Source: Clostridia bacterium
Lineage (GTDB): Bacteria > Bacillota > Clostridia > Christensenellales > UBA1242
Direction of reading: 5' to 3'
NCBI GenBank assembly: GCA_028704215.1
Contig: JAQVLJ010000003.1
Location: 1-23,643 of the forward strand
Length of the DNA stretch: 23,643 nt
How positions within the stretch are numbered: the stretch's first letter is position 1; each line of letters starts with the position of its first letter. This document shows, piece after piece, positions 7,272 to 13,843 of the stretch. The notes under the pieces were generated by a model. That model made no database searches. It saw nothing but the letters and a program-made list of their open reading frames with translations, and was not told where the DNA came from. The position numbers were made by a program, and so were the translations under genes.

Positions 7272-7277
7272 AAAACT

Positions 7278-7583
7278 ATGCAAGCAATTATTGAAGCAGG
7301 CGGCAAACAATATACTATTACCGAAGGTCAAAAATTTTATGTAGATAGATTAAATGTAGACATTGGCACTGTAGTTGATTTACCAGTATTGATGACTATT
7401 GATGGCGAAAAAATTGTTACAGGCACACCTTATATTAAAGGTGTAGTAGCAAAAGTGAAAGTTTTGGAGCAATTTAAAGACAAAAAGATTTTAGTTTTTA
7501 AATATAAACCAAAAAAGAACGAACGCAAAAGACAAGGTCATAGACAGCCACATACCAAAGTTTTGGTAGAAAAAATAGGTTAA
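7278..7583 (+). CDS. rplU: 50S ribosomal protein L21
   Basis: 101 residues, the usual length. The start MQAIIEAGGKQY is the family's conserved N-terminus, and the C-terminal FKYKPKKNERKRQGHRQPHT matches the KxRRKxGHRQxxT motif that contacts 23S rRNA. ATG 7278 follows a full AAGGAGG by 6 nt. It is the first gene of the rplU-prp-rpmA block, which is conserved in this order across Firmicutes. Expression is probably driven by the strong promoter at 7164-7192 and may be tuned by the leader RNA. Confidence 0.97.
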   Translation: MQAIIEAGGKQYTITEGQKFYVDRLNVDIGTVVDLPVLMTIDGEKIVTGTPYIKGVVAKVKVLEQFKDKKILVFKYKPKKNERKRQGHRQPHTKVLVEKIG

Positions 7584-7587
7584 TTAA

Positions 7588-7905
7588 ATGATAAAGATAG
7601 TAGCCAAAAAAGATAAAGAAGACATTGTTTTTCTTGAGTGCAGCGGACATTCTGGCTTTGCCGAAAGTGGAAAGGACATAGTATGTAGTGCAGTATCCAC
7701 ATTAGTTCAAAACGCTATTTTGTCATTGCAAAAAATTGCTAACATACCTGTAAAATATGTAATTGATGAAGCAAAAGCATTTTTGTCAATCGATATAAAA
7801 AACATTAGCAATTATGATGCTCAGATAATAATGAAATCTACATTTTTAGGATTACAAACTTTGCAAAAAAGTTACAAAAAGTATATTGATATAAAAGGAG
7901 ATTAG
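7588..7905 (+). CDS. prp: Ribosomal-processing cysteine protease Prp
   Basis: 105 residues (YsxB/DUF464 family). GHSGFAESGKDIVCSAVS carries the catalytic pair His 21 and Cys 33 in the family's GHA/SxxxxxGxDIVCaavS motif. Prp removes the short N-terminal extension of L27 so that the ribosome's peptidyl-transferase centre is properly built; this is essential in Staphylococcus aureus. The substrate is encoded right after it (rpmA), whose N-terminus MLFNIQLFAHKKG has the expected cleavable form, with the cut expected after LFA. It starts 4 nt after rplU with only a weak ribosome binding site, which suggests translation coupled to rplU. Confidence 0.94.
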   Translation: MIKIVAKKDKEDIVFLECSGHSGFAESGKDIVCSAVSTLVQNAILSLQKIANIPVKYVIDEAKAFLSIDIKNISNYDAQIIMKSTFLGLQTLQKSYKKYIDIKGD

Positions 7906-7906
7906 T

Positions 7907-8185
7907 ATGTTGTTTAATATTCAATTATTCGCCCACAAAAAAGGTGGCGGTAGTACAAAAAACGGCAGAGATAGCAATTCAAAACGTCTTGGCTTAAAAC
8001 GTGCTGATGGACAGTTTGTTCTTGCTGGAAATATTTTGATACGTCAACGTGGTACAAAAGTTCACGCTGGTGAAAATGTCGGAGTGGGAAAAGACTATAC
8101 ATTATTTGCCACAAGTGACGGCATTATGCGTTTTGATCATGATGGAAAGGGTAGAAAAATTGTCAAAATAGTGCCAAAAATTTAG
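7907..8185 (+). CDS. rpmA: 50S ribosomal protein L27, with Prp-cleavable N-terminal extension
   Basis: 92 residues. After an N-terminal extension MLFNIQLFA comes HKKGGGSTKNGRDSNSKRLG, the hallmark L27 start, then ILIRQRGTKVHAGENVGVGKDYTLFA and a basic end. The extension matches the Firmicutes type that Prp removes. Its glycine-rich mature N-terminus reaches the peptidyl-transferase centre. AAAGGAG at 7894-7900 precedes ATG 7907, and the upstream prp stop ends two bases before. A terminator follows at 8196, so this ends the operon. Confidence 0.97.
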   Translation: MLFNIQLFAHKKGGGSTKNGRDSNSKRLGLKRADGQFVLAGNILIRQRGTKVHAGENVGVGKDYTLFATSDGIMRFDHDGKGRKIVKIVPKI

Positions 8186-8195
8186 TTTTAAATAC

Positions 8196-8222
8196 AAATC
8201 CGTTTTTTTAAGCGGATTTTTT
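8196..8222 (+). terminator. Rho-independent terminator of the rplU operon
   Basis: AAATCCG (8196-8202) pairs perfectly with CGGATTT (8213-8219), extendable by a T-G wobble and T-A pairs, followed by a T run (8217-8222). Confidence 0.85.
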
Positions 8223-8242
8223 GTTGTTTTTATGTATTTTAT

Positions 8243-8271
8243 TTTACATTTATTATTATTTTTGATATTAT
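8243..8271 (+). promoter_or_regulatory. SigA-type promoter of the CNNM/CorC gene
   Basis: TTTACA (8243-8248), 17-nt spacer, TATTAT (8266-8271) with an extended TGA (8263-8265). Start expected near 8278, just before AAGGAG (8286-8291). Confidence 0.7.
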
Positions 8272-8300
8272 ATAAATAATCAATTAAGGAGTAAATAATT

Positions 8301-9659
8301 TTGGAACGGTGTATTAACATGCTGTGTAGTGCGGGTCGTACGAGTATACTATTATTAGTTTTTGTCGTAGTATTACTTATATTGTCTGCATTTTTTTCTT
8401 GTTTTGAAACTGCTTTTACCTCAGCGAACAGTATTCGTATTAAAAATATGGCTGACGAAAACGTCAAAGGTGCACGAAAGGCACTTTATTTATCAGAAAA
8501 ATTTGACAAAACATTGACTACAATTTTGATTGGAAACAATCTTGTAAATATTGCAAATACAACAATTTGTGCATATTTGTTCTCGTTGTGGATTATTAAT
8601 CCAACATTAGCAAATTTACTCAATACTTTAATAGTTACAATTGTTGTACTTATTTTTGGAGAGATACTACCAAAAAGTTTTGCAAAACTGAATCCAGAAA
8701 AAACAGTATTAAAATTGGCACCTATTATGCTATTTGTTTCAAAAATTTTGTATCCAATATCATATTTCTTTTTTCTATTGCAAAGCACCTGCTTAAAAAA
8801 AGTCAAAAAAATTGAAAATTCAACTCCAACTGTAACAGAAGATGAATTGGAAAGTATCATAGATACAATGCACGAGGAGGGCGTTATCAACGGTGAAGAC
8901 GCAGACCTTATTCAAGGTGTTTTGGATTTGGGCGATAGAATAGCATACGATATAATGACTCCGCGAGTGGACGTTACTGCAATCAAAATTGATGACGATT
9001 CAAAGCACATTTTAGAAGTTTTTTTTGATACTATGTATTCCCGATTGCCAGTATATGACAAAGATATTGACCATATCATTGGCATTTTAAATCAAAAGGA
9101 TTATTTTGCAACAATATTAAAAAATGAATTTACAGATTTGAAGTCTATTATGACTGAACCTTTGTTTATTAATGAAAATATGAAAGTAGATGATATTATT
9201 AGAAAAATGCAAAAAACAAAAAAACATATGGCGATTGTTCTTGACGAACATGGCGGCACAAGTGGAATAGTAAGCATGGAAGACGCCATTGAAGAAATGA
9301 TTGGTGAAATATATGATGAGCATGATGACGTTATTATGGTAGACCAAATCAAAAAGTTAAAAGACAATGTATATTTGGTAGATGCTGAAACAAGCCTTGA
9401 TGATCTGTTCGAAGAACTAGAAATAGAACATCTTCCAGAAACAGAATACAACTCATTAGGTGGATATTTATTTGCTTTAGCAGAGCAATTACCACAAATT
9501 AATCAGTGCTACACTTTTAAAACAATTGACGAAAAATTGGACAAAAATGGGTTATATATTCAAGTTCCAGTTGAGTTAAATTTCACAATTACTCGAATTA
9601 AAGATAGACGAATACGTGAAGTAAGAGTCGAAGTATTAGAGAGCGAAAATAAATTGTAA
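8301..9659 (+). CDS. CNNM/CorC-type membrane protein (DUF21, paired CBS, CorC/HlyC domains)
   Basis: 452 residues. The N-terminal DUF21 module (about 10-180) has hydrophobic helices near 13-35, 70-90, 95-117 and 135-160 and the conserved SAFFSCFETAF and FGEILPKSFAKLNPEK. A CBS pair follows: DIMTPRVDVTAI near 217-228, RLPVYDKDIDHIIGIL near 243-258 and MAIVLDEHGGTSGIVSMED near 309-327. The C-terminal CorC_HlyC domain closes the protein. Relatives are Mg2+ exporters or Mg2+/Co2+ resistance proteins, often called hemolysin C; a haemolytic role should not be read from the name. A TTG start at 8301 is preferred because AAGGAG lies 9 nt upstream, while the first ATG (8319) is 27 nt away. It is a single-gene unit with its own promoter and terminator. 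Confidence 0.92.
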   Translation: MERCINMLCSAGRTSILLLVFVVVLLILSAFFSCFETAFTSANSIRIKNMADENVKGARKALYLSEKFDKTLTTILIGNNLVNIANTTICAYLFSLWIINPTLANLLNTLIVTIVVLIFGEILPKSFAKLNPEKTVLKLAPIMLFVSKILYPISYFFFLLQSTCLKKVKKIENSTPTVTEDELESIIDTMHEEGVINGEDADLIQGVLDLGDRIAYDIMTPRVDVTAIKIDDDSKHILEVFFDTMYSRLPVYDKDIDHIIGILNQKDYFATILKNEFTDLKSIMTEPLFINENMKVDDIIRKMQKTKKHMAIVLDEHGGTSGIVSMEDAIEEMIGEIYDEHDDVIMVDQIKKLKDNVYLVDAETSLDDLFEELEIEHLPETEYNSLGGYLFALAEQLPQINQCYTFKTIDEKLDKNGLYIQVPVELNFTITRIKDRRIREVRVEVLESENKL

Positions 9660-9665
9660 AGAAGG

Positions 9666-9699
9666 AAAAAGTATCAGAATAGTATCTGATACTTTTTTT
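9666..9699 (+). terminator. Rho-independent terminator after the CNNM/CorC gene
   Basis: GTATCAGA (9671-9678) and TCTGATAC (9685-9692) form a perfect stem with a 6-nt loop, extended by AAAAA/TTTTT, followed by a T run to 9699. Confidence 0.9.
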
Positions 9700-9728
9700 A
9701 AAAAAAAATTAAAAAATTTATAAAATTG

Positions 9729-9757
9729 TTGACATCGAAAAAACAATATATTATAAT
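9729..9757 (+). promoter_or_regulatory. Consensus SigA promoter of ctsR-clpC
   Basis: TTGACA (9729-9734), 17-nt spacer, TATAAT (9752-9757): both boxes are perfect. Start expected near 9764, inside the CtsR operator. Confidence 0.9.
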
Positions 9758-9759
9758 AA

Positions 9760-9776
9760 GGTCAAAGATAGTCAAA
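9760..9776 (+). promoter_or_regulatory. CtsR operator (heptad direct repeat)
   Basis: GGTCAAAGATAGTCAAA is two heptads, GGTCAAA and AGTCAAA, with a 3-nt spacer, matching the known CtsR box. It covers the predicted transcription start of ctsR, so bound CtsR would block its own operon (autoregulation) and be released on heat or protein stress. Confidence 0.93.
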
Positions 9777-9797
9777 TTCTAAATAAAAAGGGGTAAT

Positions 9798-10253
9798 ATG
9801 TCTAGCATAAGCAATATCATTGAACAGTTTATTTTAGATAGTTTAGAAAATGATAATACCATTGAGTTAAGTAGAAATGAAATGGCAAAGTTTTTTGATT
9901 GCGTCCCCAGTCAAATCAATTACGTTTTGAACACACGTTTTACACTTAACAGAGGCTACGTTATCGAAAGCGTAAGAGGCGGAAGTGGATATATCAAAGT
10001 ATTTAAGATTCAAGACACAGAAGAAGGCTATTTGACCAATCTTTTGGATATAATAGAAAATGAAATAGATTATACAAGCGCAATGCAAATAATTAAAAGT
10101 TTGAATGAAAGAGAAATTTTGACAGATGACCAATATGACATACTTCAACAAACAATTAGTCCAAAATCTTTGCAAAACCCAATCAATATTGACAACAGTA
10201 TACGCGCAAAAATGCTGAAACAAATCATTATTCATTTACTAAAAAAATATTGA
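9798..10253 (+). CDS. ctsR: CtsR, repressor of class III heat-shock genes
   Basis: 151 residues. The winged-helix N-terminal domain is well conserved: IEQFILDSL, LSRNEMAKFFDCVPSQINYVLNTRF (about 24-48) and the DNA-contacting glycine-rich wing ESVRGGSGYIKV (about 57-68). The C-terminal dimerisation part is more divergent. CtsR represses clp genes and is itself a thermosensor and Clp substrate. AAAAGGGG precedes ATG 9798, and its own operator lies at 9760-9776. clpC starts 23 nt after its stop, whereas in Bacillus and many clostridia mcsA and mcsB lie between. Confidence 0.96.
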   Translation: MSSISNIIEQFILDSLENDNTIELSRNEMAKFFDCVPSQINYVLNTRFTLNRGYVIESVRGGSGYIKVFKIQDTEEGYLTNLLDIIENEIDYTSAMQIIKSLNEREILTDDQYDILQQTISPKSLQNPINIDNSIRAKMLKQIIIHLLKKY

Positions 10254-10276
10254 TAGAAAATAGAAGGAGATACAAT

Positions 10277-12766
10277 ATGGTATATAATTTAACAGATTTA
10301 GCAAATAAGGCAGTTCAAAACGCCTCAAATTGTGCCATCAAATTCGGTGGACAAGTTGGCACAGAGCATATTTTGTACGGAATTACCACTACGACAGAAA
10401 GCAAAGCGTACAAATTGCTCCAAAATTATGGCGTTACATCACAGATTGTGATGGAAATTTTGAAATCTGCTTATACATTGATACCAAGTATTGGCATAGA
10501 GTTTACTCCACGCACAAAAGAAATGTTTGTGATAGCAAATTCAGTTGCGAAAAAGACGAATAGTGCCTATATAACAACGGAACATTTGCTTATTGCATTG
10601 TTATCGCAGACTGATAGTTTTGCAATAAAAATTTTGTCAGGTGTTTTGAAACTTAATGTTTATGAAATGCGTAACAAAATGATAACTATGATAACAGGTA
10701 ACAATCCAACTTCAAAAAATAAAGATTTTCCAGCAAACTTTAATGGTTTTGTGCAAGTTGGGTACGTGAAAGAAAGGGCTATAGATAAATATAAAGATAA
10801 AGAAATTAATACAAAGAATAACATGTATTCTAGTGATTTGCCAAGTGTGCTTACCGATATGGGAAGCGACGTTACCTTACGTGCAAAAAACGGAAAAATT
10901 GACCCAGTAATAGGACGTGAAGATGAAATTGAGCGAATGATAGAAATATTGTGTAGAAAAACCAAAAATAATCCTGTTTTGATAGGTGAAGCGGGAGTTG
11001 GAAAATCGGCAATTGTAGAAGGTTTGGCATTAAAAATTGTAAACAATCAAGTACCAGAATTACTCAAAGATAAAACGCTTTACAATTTGGATATTGGTGG
11101 ACTAATGGCGGGTACAAAGTATCGTGGCGCAATGGAAGAAAAACTAAAAACTGCAATAGATACTATAATTGAAAGCAAAAACATCATAGTATTCATTGAT
11201 GAAATTCATACATTGGCTCAGGCTGGTAGTGAAAAGGGCGAAACTAGTCCAGCGGATATGCTTAAACCATATTTGGCTCGTGGTGAATTGCAAACAATAG
11301 GTGCTACTACTACGGATGAATACAGAAAATTTATCGAAAAAGACAAAGCATTGGAAAGAAGATTTCAACCAATTATGGTAGATCCTCCAACTGTCGAACA
11401 AACCATTCAAATATTGCAAGGTATCAAAAAGAGTTATGAAAACTTCCATAATGTAACTATTTCTGATGAAGCCATCAACGCTGCTGCAAATTTGTCTGAC
11501 AAATACATTCAGGACAGAAGTTTGCCAGACAAAGCGATAGATTTGATAGATGAAGCGGCATCACGTGCTAAGGTAAAAAACAACTACGTAAGCAAAGAAG
11601 ATGAAAATTTGAATCAAAAATTATTAAAATTCGAAAACGATAAAGAAAATGCAATAGTTGAAGAAAATTTTGAAAAGGCATCTCAACTTCGCGATGAAAT
11701 AAATAAAGTTCAAAAGCAAATTCAGGAAAAGAAATCTAAAGACATTAAAAAGATTGTAATAACAGAAAATGATGTTGCCGAAGTTGTAAGCAAATGGACG
11801 AAAATTCCTGTTACAAAATTGACCGAAATGGAAAGCGATAAGCTTTTAAAATTAGAAATCCTCTTAAAAGACCGAGTTAAGGGACAAGATGAGGCGATAT
11901 CAGCGGTATCAAAAGCTATTCGTAGAAACAGAATAGGTATTTCCAATTCTAATCGTCCAATAGGCAGTTTCTTGTTTTTGGGTCCAACAGGCGTTGGCAA
12001 AACAGAATTAAGTAAAGCACTAGCAGAAACGCTACTTGATGATGAAAACAAAATAATTCGTATGGACATGAGCGAATATATGGAATCACATAGTGTATCA
12101 AAACTTATTGGTTCCCCACCTGGATATGTTGGGTTTGATGATGGTGGACAGTTGACAGAGCAAGTAAGACGCAAACCATATAGCGTTGTTTTGTTTGACG
12201 AAATTGAAAAAGCACATCCAGAAGTCTTTAATATGCTATTGCAAATTTTGGAAGATGGCAGACTTACTGATAGTCATGGTAAAGTAGTAAACTTCAAAAA
12301 TACTATTATTATAATGACATCAAATATTGGTAGTGACAAATTATTTGCAAAGCGAGTTGATTTGGGGTTTAATGAAAAACAAAATAACAACATCGATTTA
12401 CAAAAAATGGCTATTGACGAACTTAAAAAGCGTTTTAGACCAGAACTTATCAATCGTATTGATAATATTGTTGTGTTCAACAAACTGAGCAAGCCTGTTA
12501 TGGAAGAGATAGCAAAAAATATGTTATTGAAAGTTAATGACAATTTGACTGGAAAAAACATTGAAATCAAATTAACTGACAAAGCATTGTCACATTTGGT
12601 GGATAACGGAACAAGCGATGAGTTTGGTGCTCGACCTTTAAGAAGATTAATTACTTCAGAAATTGAAGACGTATTAGCTGACAAAATTTTGAGTTCAGAA
12701 ATTGTTGCAGGTGACAAAGTTTTGATTGATTACAAAAACAACAAATTGTTGTTTAATAAAATTTAG
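10277..12766 (+). CDS. clpC: ATP-dependent Clp protease ATP-binding subunit ClpC
   Basis: 829 residues, normal for ClpC. Clp-N repeats occupy about 1-145 (TEHILYGI, TEHLLIALL). First AAA+ domain: Walker A GEAGVGKS near 236 and Walker B IIVFIDEIHTL. The middle domain has a UVR-like coiled helix (EKASQLRDEINKVQKQ). Second AAA+ domain: Walker A GPTGVGKT near 568 and VVLFDEIEKAHPEVFNMLLQ. An LGF tripeptide after SNIGSDKL sits where the ClpP-docking loop is expected, so it should pair with ClpP as an unfoldase. It ends in the GARPLRRLI sensor-2 region. ATG 10277 has GAAGGAGA upstream; an upstream TTG (10250) overlaps ctsR and lacks support. Transcribed from the CtsR-controlled promoter. Confidence 0.97.
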   Translation: MVYNLTDLANKAVQNASNCAIKFGGQVGTEHILYGITTTTESKAYKLLQNYGVTSQIVMEILKSAYTLIPSIGIEFTPRTKEMFVIANSVAKKTNSAYITTEHLLIALLSQTDSFAIKILSGVLKLNVYEMRNKMITMITGNNPTSKNKDFPANFNGFVQVGYVKERAIDKYKDKEINTKNNMYSSDLPSVLTDMGSDVTLRAKNGKIDPVIGREDEIERMIEILCRKTKNNPVLIGEAGVGKSAIVEGLALKIVNNQVPELLKDKTLYNLDIGGLMAGTKYRGAMEEKLKTAIDTIIESKNIIVFIDEIHTLAQAGSEKGETSPADMLKPYLARGELQTIGATTTDEYRKFIEKDKALERRFQPIMVDPPTVEQTIQILQGIKKSYENFHNVTISDEAINAAANLSDKYIQDRSLPDKAIDLIDEAASRAKVKNNYVSKEDENLNQKLLKFENDKENAIVEENFEKASQLRDEINKVQKQIQEKKSKDIKKIVITENDVAEVVSKWTKIPVTKLTEMESDKLLKLEILLKDRVKGQDEAISAVSKAIRRNRIGISNSNRPIGSFLFLGPTGVGKTELSKALAETLLDDENKIIRMDMSEYMESHSVSKLIGSPPGYVGFDDGGQLTEQVRRKPYSVVLFDEIEKAHPEVFNMLLQILEDGRLTDSHGKVVNFKNTIIIMTSNIGSDKLFAKRVDLGFNEKQNNNIDLQKMAIDELKKRFRPELINRIDNIVVFNKLSKPVMEEIAKNMLLKVNDNLTGKNIEIKLTDKALSHLVDNGTSDEFGARPLRRLITSEIEDVLADKILSSEIVAGDKVLIDYKNNKLLFNKI

Positions 12767-12775
12767 CTTATTACT

Positions 12776-12803
12776 TTGAAATATTTTTACAAACTGATAA
12801 AAT
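12776..12803 (+). promoter_or_regulatory. Candidate promoter of the small gene after clpC
   Basis: TTGAAA (12776-12781), 16-nt spacer, extended -10 TGATAAAAT (12795-12803). The small gene could thus be made independently of the CtsR operon. Confidence 0.5.
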
Positions 12804-12820
12804 TAAATAGGAGGTCACAT

Positions 12821-13132
12821 ATGTATACTATTAAATCAAACGGAGTACGAGATGAGGTAGTCACAACTGGAGCAATCAAACAAACATTTGATGCATTATC
12901 AAAAAAAGTGGGAGATACAGACTTTCAAGTTACTATTACTGCGAACAAAAAAGATGATTTTGTGATTGATTATGAATGCGACATTCAGAGCAGCATTATG
13001 AAAGACAAAAAAAATCACACCTGCGTAAAAGCTCCATTATTACTGACAGCATGTAAAGATGCTTCCGATATGTACCAAAGAAGATGGGAAGTTCAAAAAG
13101 CAAAATGGGAAAAACAAAGATATAACATGTAG
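12821..13132 (+). CDS. Small protein of unknown function downstream of clpC
   Basis: 103 residues, family not recognised. ATG 12821 has a full AGGAGGT 5 nt upstream (12809-12815), much better than the TTG-type start 45 bases earlier, so it is a real gene. No signal peptide or membrane helix. The N-terminal half (VTTGAIKQTFDALSKKVG, then VTITANKKDDFVIDYECD) looks like an alpha/beta fold. The C-terminus is strongly charged and aromatic (MYQRRWEVQKAKWEKQRYNM), likely a helix. Three cysteines are present (near 53, 66 and 78) without a metal motif. It has its own candidate promoter and a terminator. Position after clpC suggests, but does not show, a stress link. Confidence 0.75.
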   Translation: MYTIKSNGVRDEVVTTGAIKQTFDALSKKVGDTDFQVTITANKKDDFVIDYECDIQSSIMKDKKNHTCVKAPLLLTACKDASDMYQRRWEVQKAKWEKQRYNM

Positions 13133-13138
13133 AATGAC

Positions 13139-13174
13139 AAAAAGGATAGTCAACTTTGAAAAACTATCCTTTTT
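13139..13174. terminator. Bidirectional terminator between convergent genes
   Basis: AAAAAGGATAGT (13139-13150) pairs with ACTATCCTTTTT (13163-13174) as 12 perfect base pairs with a 12-nt loop. A-runs and T-runs flank both sides, so it can stop the unknown gene on + and the ABC-like gene on -, whose stop codon touches it at 13173. Confidence 0.88.
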
Positions 13175-13802
13175 ATTTGGATAAAACGCTGTTTTCAATT
13201 TTTAAAATATGATAATTAAATAATTCAGCAATTTTTTTATTACAATTAATTATTGTGTTTTTTGTCTTTATATTTTTAATACAGTTTATATAAAATAATA
13301 AATCTTGCTCTTCTATGTTTTCAAAAATATTGTCTATTAGCAATATATCAATAGGTCTAGCAAGGCATCTTAAAAAAAATATTTTGTAAAGCACATTATT
13401 TGGCAAAAATCGAATTTTTGTATTTTGATATTGACTTAAGTTATATTTTTTCAAAATATTTTCAACCATTTGATAGGCATTTTTGTGTGGAATTTTTCTA
13501 ATAATGAGTGGATAAGTCAAATTAAAAATAACACTTTTGTTTTTAAAAAAAGTAGGCTGAATAGGTAAATAGCAAATGTTCATATGTTTAATATTCATTT
13601 TTTTTAATTCAGTATTATCAATATATATCTGACCTTTGTAAGATTTTTCTATTTTTGCAATTAATCGAAACAAAACAGTGCCGCAATTGACATCGTCACT
13701 TACAATTACAGCATTTTTATGGTCTGGCAGTTCAAAATTTATGTTTGCCAATGAAAAAAAACGTTTAGAATACTTAATATACACATTTTCAAACTTAATC
13801 AT
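13173..13802 (-). CDS. ABC ATPase-like protein lacking all catalytic motifs
   Basis: 209 residues that follow the ABC nucleotide-binding-domain plan throughout, from MIKFENVYIKYSKRFFSLANI to a helical end. Every ATP motif is altered. Walker A (GxxGxGKST) reads SDDVNCGT at 35-42 although FRLIAKI follows normally; the Q-loop region reads YLPIQPTFF (78-86); the signature LSGGQ reads LPNN (133-136); Walker B ILLLDEP reads ILLIDNI (153-159), losing the catalytic Glu; and no switch His is clear. CLARPIDILLIDN still shows the fold. The intact frame argues for a kept, non-hydrolysing protein rather than decay. ATG 13802 is used; TTG 13808 extends by two codons. No membrane partner is adjacent. It follows the subtilase gene by 41 nt and seems to have its own leaderless promoter. 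Confidence 0.65.
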   Translation of the reverse strand: MIKFENVYIKYSKRFFSLANINFELPDHKNAVIVSDDVNCGTVLFRLIAKIEKSYKGQIYIDNTELKKMNIKHMNICYLPIQPTFFKNKSVIFNLTYPLIIRKIPHKNAYQMVENILKKYNLSQYQNTKIRFLPNNVLYKIFFLRCLARPIDILLIDNIFENIEEQDLLFYINCIKNIKTKNTIINCNKKIAELFNYHILKIENSVLSK

Positions 13803-13808
13803 AAACAA

Positions 13809-13836
13809 ATTTTAACAAATTAATATTAAATATCAA
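13809..13836 (-). promoter_or_regulatory. Candidate leaderless promoter for the ABC-like gene
   Basis: On the minus strand TTGATA (13836-13831), 16-nt spacer, TAAAAT (13814-13809), then 6 nt and the ATG at 13802. The first transcribed base would be at about the A of the start codon. No Shine-Dalgarno is seen. Confidence 0.5.
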
Positions 13837-13843
13837 AGTAATA

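Noticed and set aside
8301..9659. Hemolysin as a virulence function
   Set aside because: The HlyC/CorC label is historical; DUF21 plus CBS plus CorC domains point to Mg2+/divalent-cation handling.
10250..10276. TTG 10250 start for clpC
   Set aside because: It overlaps ctsR, and the Clp-N domain begins at MVYNLTDLA after a good ribosome binding site at ATG 10277.
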